From an uncultured Acetatifactor sp. (GTDB lineage Bacteria; Bacillota; Clostridia; Lachnospirales; Lachnospiraceae): DNA of 64,000 nt. The stretch lies in contig NZ_CAJUCP010000004.1 of assembly GCF_910585425.1 (NCBI RefSeq), forward strand, positions 53,196-117,195, read 5' to 3'. Within the stretch, counting starts at the first letter, position 1. Each line of letters starts with the position of its first letter. Under the pieces are notes generated by a model that ran no database searches, was not told the DNA's origin, and saw only the letters and a list, made by a program, of their open reading frames with translations. The position numbers and the translations under genes are program-made. Positions 61,270 to 64,000 of this stretch are shown one piece after another.

Positions 61270-61908
61270 ATGACAGATAAGGTAATTGAAAACAACCAGG
61301 TGACGGTTATGGGGGAGATAGCAAGCGGTTTTACCTATAGCCATGAGATTTTCGGAGAGGGCTTCTACATGATGGACGTGCGCTGCAAGCGGCTCAGCGA
61401 GAGCTACGACACCATTCCCGTCATGGTATCGGAGCGGCTGATGGACGTGACGGCGGATTATACGGGAGAACTGATATGCGTGAACGGACAGTTCCGTTCC
61501 TACAACCGCCATGAGGAGAGGAAGAATCGTCTGGTGCTCTCGGTGTTCGCCAGAGAGGTGAGCTTCGTGGACGAGATGGAGGAGAGCTCCAAGACCAACC
61601 AGATCTTCCTGGACGGCTATATCTGCAAGGAGCCGATCTACAGGAAGACGCCCCTTGGAAGGGAGATTGCGGACCTCCTGCTGGCCGTGAACCGCCCTTA
61701 TGGCAAGTCCGATTACATACCCTGCATCTGCTGGGGCCGGAACGCCCGCTATGCCAACAATTTCAAGGTGGGAGAGCGCTGTGCCGTGTGGGGGCGGATA
61801 CAGAGCAGGGAATATATGAAGAAGCTGGACGAGGAGAATGTGGAGAGAAGGGTGGCCTTCGAGGTGTCGGTCAGCAAGCTGGAGCTGATCGCGGAAGACG
61901 AAATGTGA
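61270..61908 (+). CDS. Single-stranded-DNA-binding-like protein with two OB domains
   Basis: A 212-residue protein with two OB-fold-like halves: residues 1-105 (NQVTVMGEIASGFTYSHEIFGEGFYMMDV) and 106-212 (QIFLDGYICKEPIYRKTPLGREIADLLLAVNR). The second half fits single-strand-binding proteins of Clostridia (CICWGRNARYANNF). It could be an accessory SSB. The ATG at 61270 follows AAGAAGGGAG. Confidence 0.7.
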   Translation: MTDKVIENNQVTVMGEIASGFTYSHEIFGEGFYMMDVRCKRLSESYDTIPVMVSERLMDVTADYTGELICVNGQFRSYNRHEERKNRLVLSVFAREVSFVDEMEESSKTNQIFLDGYICKEPIYRKTPLGREIADLLLAVNRPYGKSDYIPCICWGRNARYANNFKVGERCAVWGRIQSREYMKKLDEENVERRVAFEVSVSKLELIAEDEM

Positions 61909-61945
61909 CGGAACCGGAGCCTTTTACCCAAATCGACGTTAGTGT

Positions 61946-61974
61946 TTGCCAAAATCAGGAAAGTATGGTATGAT
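61946..61974 (+). promoter_or_regulatory. cobO promoter
   Basis: TTGCCA, 17-base spacer, TATGAT with an extended TGG before it. Confidence 0.65.
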
Positions 61975-62014
61975 GAGACTGTCTTGAAATATTTCGGGTG
62001 AAACGAGGTGGGGT

Positions 62015-62518
62015 ATGGCAAAAGGATTGGTCAATATATATGCCGGTGACGGAAAGGGGAAGTCCCCGGCGGCTCTGGGGCGGGCTTTGCAGGCCGCGAT
62101 GGAGGGGAAGAGCGTGGTCATCCTTCAGTTCCTGAAGGGGAACGGCATGAAGTCTCAGGACTTCCTGCGCAGGATGGAACCGGAAATCAAGCTGTTCTGT
62201 TTCGAGAAAGCCGACGAGAGCTACGAGAACCTGTCGGAGGAGGAGAAGCAGGAGGAAATCGTCAACATCAAGAACGAGATGAATTTCGCCAAAAAGGTGC
62301 TGATCACCAGGGAGTGCGACCTGCTGATACTGGACGAGGTGCTCCGGCTGGTGGAGAAGGAGATTGTGTCCCTGGAGGATCTGAAGGCGCTGTTGGAGTG
62401 CAGAGGGGATACGGACGTGATCCTGACAGGCAAGAAGGCGGGGGAGGATATCTGCGCCCTGGCCGATATGGTCTCCCGGATCGAGACCTGGAAGCCGGAA
62501 GCAAATGCGCAGATTTGA
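62015..62518 (+). CDS. cobO: Corrinoid adenosyltransferase
   Basis: A 167-residue CobO/BtuR-type ATP:cob(I)alamin adenosyltransferase: P-loop YAGDGKGKSPAALGRAL, LQFLKGNGMKS, DLLILDEVLRLVEKEI. It makes adenosylcobalamin. It is not linked to the BMC operon, which has no B12 enzyme. Confidence 0.9.
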   Translation: MAKGLVNIYAGDGKGKSPAALGRALQAAMEGKSVVILQFLKGNGMKSQDFLRRMEPEIKLFCFEKADESYENLSEEEKQEEIVNIKNEMNFAKKVLITRECDLLILDEVLRLVEKEIVSLEDLKALLECRGDTDVILTGKKAGEDICALADMVSRIETWKPEANAQI

Positions 62519-62564
62519 CGAGAAATCCATTGACAGCACTCCGGTATGATGTTATGATTTATGA

Positions 62565-62586
62565 CAATAGAAAGCCTTTTCTATTG
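62565..62586. repeat. ACAATAGAAAGC-family hairpin, third copy
   Basis: CAATAGAAA/TTTTCTATTG arms with a three-base loop, in inverted orientation relative to 11498. The rest of 62519-62868 contains a short frame (62597-62728, 43 codons, unsupported) and a GC-rich hairpin (62796-62818). Confidence 0.6.
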
Positions 62587-62751
62587 GAGAGAATATATGC
62601 AAGAAGATAGAGGTTGCGTTTTTCAAGAGTACCTTTTCGGATGCGGCAGGCGCAGAGGAAGGGAAGGGAAAGGGGAACACGCCGAAAGAGGGGATGATCT
62701 GCTCATCGGCTCTTGGGCATACAGTTAAGAGCTGTGTGACTGTCATCTGGT

Positions 62752-62780
62752 TTTACAGGATGGTGCGCTATCGGTATATT
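62752..62780 (+). promoter_or_regulatory. dapA promoter
   Basis: TTTACA (62752-62757), 17-base spacer, TATATT (62775-62780). A hairpin followed by T-rich sequence (about 62796-62825) lies in the leader and could attenuate it. Confidence 0.65.
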
Positions 62781-62868
62781 ATCCTATTGGATTCATGCGC
62801 CGGCGCTTTATGTGTCGGCGTTTGTTTCATTCACACAGTAGAGAAACGAAGATGATGGAGGAGAAAAG

Positions 62869-63753
62869 ATGTCTATTTTTAAGGGCTCGGGTGTGGCCAT
62901 CGTTACGCCCATGCGTGATAATGGTGAAGTGGATTATGAAGGGTTTGCGAAGCTGCTGGAATTCCAGATTGCGGAGGGGACGGACGCCATCATCGTCTGT
63001 GGTACTACGGGCGAGTCGTCCACGCTGACCCTGGAGGAGCACGCGGAGGTGATCCGGTACTGCGTGAAGACGGTGGCGGGGCGCATCCCCGTGGTGGCGG
63101 GCACCGGCTCCAACTGCACGGAGACTGCCATCCATCTGTCGAAGGAGGCCCAGGAGGCGGGGGCGGACGGCCTGCTGCTGGTGAGCCCCTATTACAACAA
63201 GGCTACCCAGAACGGCCTCTACGCCCATTTCAAGGCGGTGGCTGATTCGGTGAAGCTCCCCATCATCCTCTACAATGTGCCCAGCAGGACCGGCTGCAAT
63301 ATCGCGCCGGAGACGATTCTCAGGCTGTGCACGGACGTGGAGAACATAGTGGGCGTCAAGGAGGCCAGCGGCAATATCGGCCAGATTGCCCATCTGGCGG
63401 CCATCGGGGCAGGCAAGGTGGACATCTACTCCGGCAATGACGACCAGATTGTACCCATCATGTCCCTGGGCGGCATCGGCGTGATCTCCGTGCTGGGAAA
63501 TGTGGCGCCGGCCCAGACCCATGAAATCTGCCAGAAATACCTGGACGGCGACGCCAAGGGGAGCTGCCGCATGCAGCTGGAGGCCATGGAGCTGTGCAAC
63601 GCGCTTTTCTGCGAGGTGAACCCCATTCCCGTGAAGAAGGCCCTGAGCCTGATGGGGATGATAGGCGGAAGGCTGCGCAGGCCTCTGACCGAGATGGAGC
63701 CCGCCAACGTGCAGCGCCTGGAGAAGGCCATGCGGGGATACGGATTGCTGTAG
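62869..63753 (+). CDS. dapA: 4-hydroxy-tetrahydrodipicolinate synthase
   Basis: A 294-residue class I aldolase of lysine and dipicolinate synthesis: CGTTGESSTLTLEEH, YNVPSRTGCNI (Tyr/Arg), and Schiff-base Lys in VGVKEASG. Dipicolinate is also the spore solute, so it fits a spore former. No dapB adjacent. A terminator follows at 63769. Confidence 0.95.
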   Translation: MSIFKGSGVAIVTPMRDNGEVDYEGFAKLLEFQIAEGTDAIIVCGTTGESSTLTLEEHAEVIRYCVKTVAGRIPVVAGTGSNCTETAIHLSKEAQEAGADGLLLVSPYYNKATQNGLYAHFKAVADSVKLPIILYNVPSRTGCNIAPETILRLCTDVENIVGVKEASGNIGQIAHLAAIGAGKVDIYSGNDDQIVPIMSLGGIGVISVLGNVAPAQTHEICQKYLDGDAKGSCRMQLEAMELCNALFCEVNPIPVKKALSLMGMIGGRLRRPLTEMEPANVQRLEKAMRGYGLL

Positions 63754-63768
63754 GATCGCTATTGACCG

Positions 63769-63811
63769 GGGCTGCCGCATCGGGCGCGATTCCCGACGCG
63801 GCAGCCCTTTT
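63769..63811 (+). terminator. Intrinsic terminator of dapA
   Basis: GGGCTGCCGC/GCGGCAGCCC arms with a 19-base loop, then TTTT. Confidence 0.8.
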
Positions 63812-63837
63812 GGGTGGGAAAAGGTAACGGAGACAGA

Positions 63838-64000
63838 GCGGGATTTGGCACTGTCTGGACAAATGCGGAACTGGAATCAGCAATTGTCCAGACAGTGCCC
63901 ATAGGATTTACGGACGCAATCACTAAGCGGCCGGAAATTCTATGCCGGGATTTGGCACTGTCTGGACAAATGCGGAACTGGAATCAGCAATTGTCCAGAC
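63838..64000. repeat. Tandem 107-bp structured repeat, running off the window
   Basis: Units begin near 63841 and 63948. Hairpin A at 63847-63899 has perfect 16-base arms (GGCACTGTCTGGACAA) and loop GGAACTGGAATCA; hairpin B pairs CATAG (63900-63904) with CTATG (63940-63944). The second unit continues beyond the window. Confidence 0.85.

Noticed and set aside
62597..62728. 43-codon frame before dapA
   Set aside because: It has a plausible ribosome binding site but no recognisable sequence, and it overlaps the region leading to the dapA promoter; left unannotated.
1..64000. tRNA or rRNA genes
   Set aside because: No cloverleaf with a CCA-adjacent acceptor or conserved rRNA segment was recognised by eye in the intergenic regions.

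Overview
The window reads as chromosome of a spore-forming, GC-rich member of the Clostridia, most likely a gut Lachnospiraceae. Support: a complete spoIIIAA-AH operon, spoIVB, the nusB-xseAB-ispA-dxs-tlyA-nadK-argR-recN block in usual Firmicute order, strong AGGAGG ribosome binding sites, a DUF4143 ATPase, AP2 proteins and c-di-GMP-I riboswitches. All identifications come from reading motifs by eye; no database was searched.

Layout. (1) 1-5216: accessory genes: a truncated methyltransferase ending inside a palindromic repeat, a YdcF-like protein, an aminoglycoside-phosphotransferase-like kinase, a 298-bp MITE-like element carrying a 51-codon gene, an AAA/PD-(D/E)XK protein, a Nudix hydrolase and a VOC protein. 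(2) 5277-15209: a bacterial microcompartment (BMC) operon under a near-consensus sigma-A promoter: fuculose-phosphate-type aldolase, GlcG-like protein, CoA-acylating aldehyde dehydrogenase, zinc alcohol dehydrogenase, four single-domain shell proteins, PduL, an EutN-type vertex protein, a PduS/RnfC-like flavo-Fe-S protein and a PduT-like shell protein. It carries no glycyl-radical or B12 diol dehydratase, so it fits lactaldehyde handling after fucose or rhamnose cleavage. (3) 15219-23981: orphan HicB with a truncated hicA, a tyrosine recombinase flanked by short repeats, three tandem c-di-GMP-I riboswitches ahead of a 1709-residue surface protein, and two AP2-domain paralogues. (4) 24079-30834: DeoR regulator, ParA ATPase with a small disordered partner, citrate synthase, a GT-C-like membrane protein and a transglutaminase-like protein. 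(5) 30862-36819: spoIIIA operon. (6) 36848-53150: deoB, HIT protein, prfC, transglutaminase lipoprotein, asp23-like gene, nusB through recN, and spoIVB; spo0A, which usually follows spoIVB, is absent. (7) 53210-64000: DUF4143 ATPase, an ABC exporter pair, typA, an SSB-like protein, a corrinoid adenosyltransferase and dapA.

How the genes work together. The BMC genes form one pathway: the aldolase makes lactaldehyde; the aldehyde dehydrogenase and PduL convert part to lactyl-phosphate; the alcohol dehydrogenase recycles NADH by reducing the rest; five enzymes carry putative encapsulation helices. The spoIIIA and spoIVB genes act in forespore-mother cell communication. The riboswitch array would tie the giant surface protein to c-di-GMP.

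The most unusual features are a family of about 105-107-bp structured repeats with conserved loops and covarying stems (two sites in the BMC operon, one after dapA, and a reduced form at 11372-11450), the triple riboswitch, the BMC locus without a diol dehydratase, and the ParA/disordered-protein pair.
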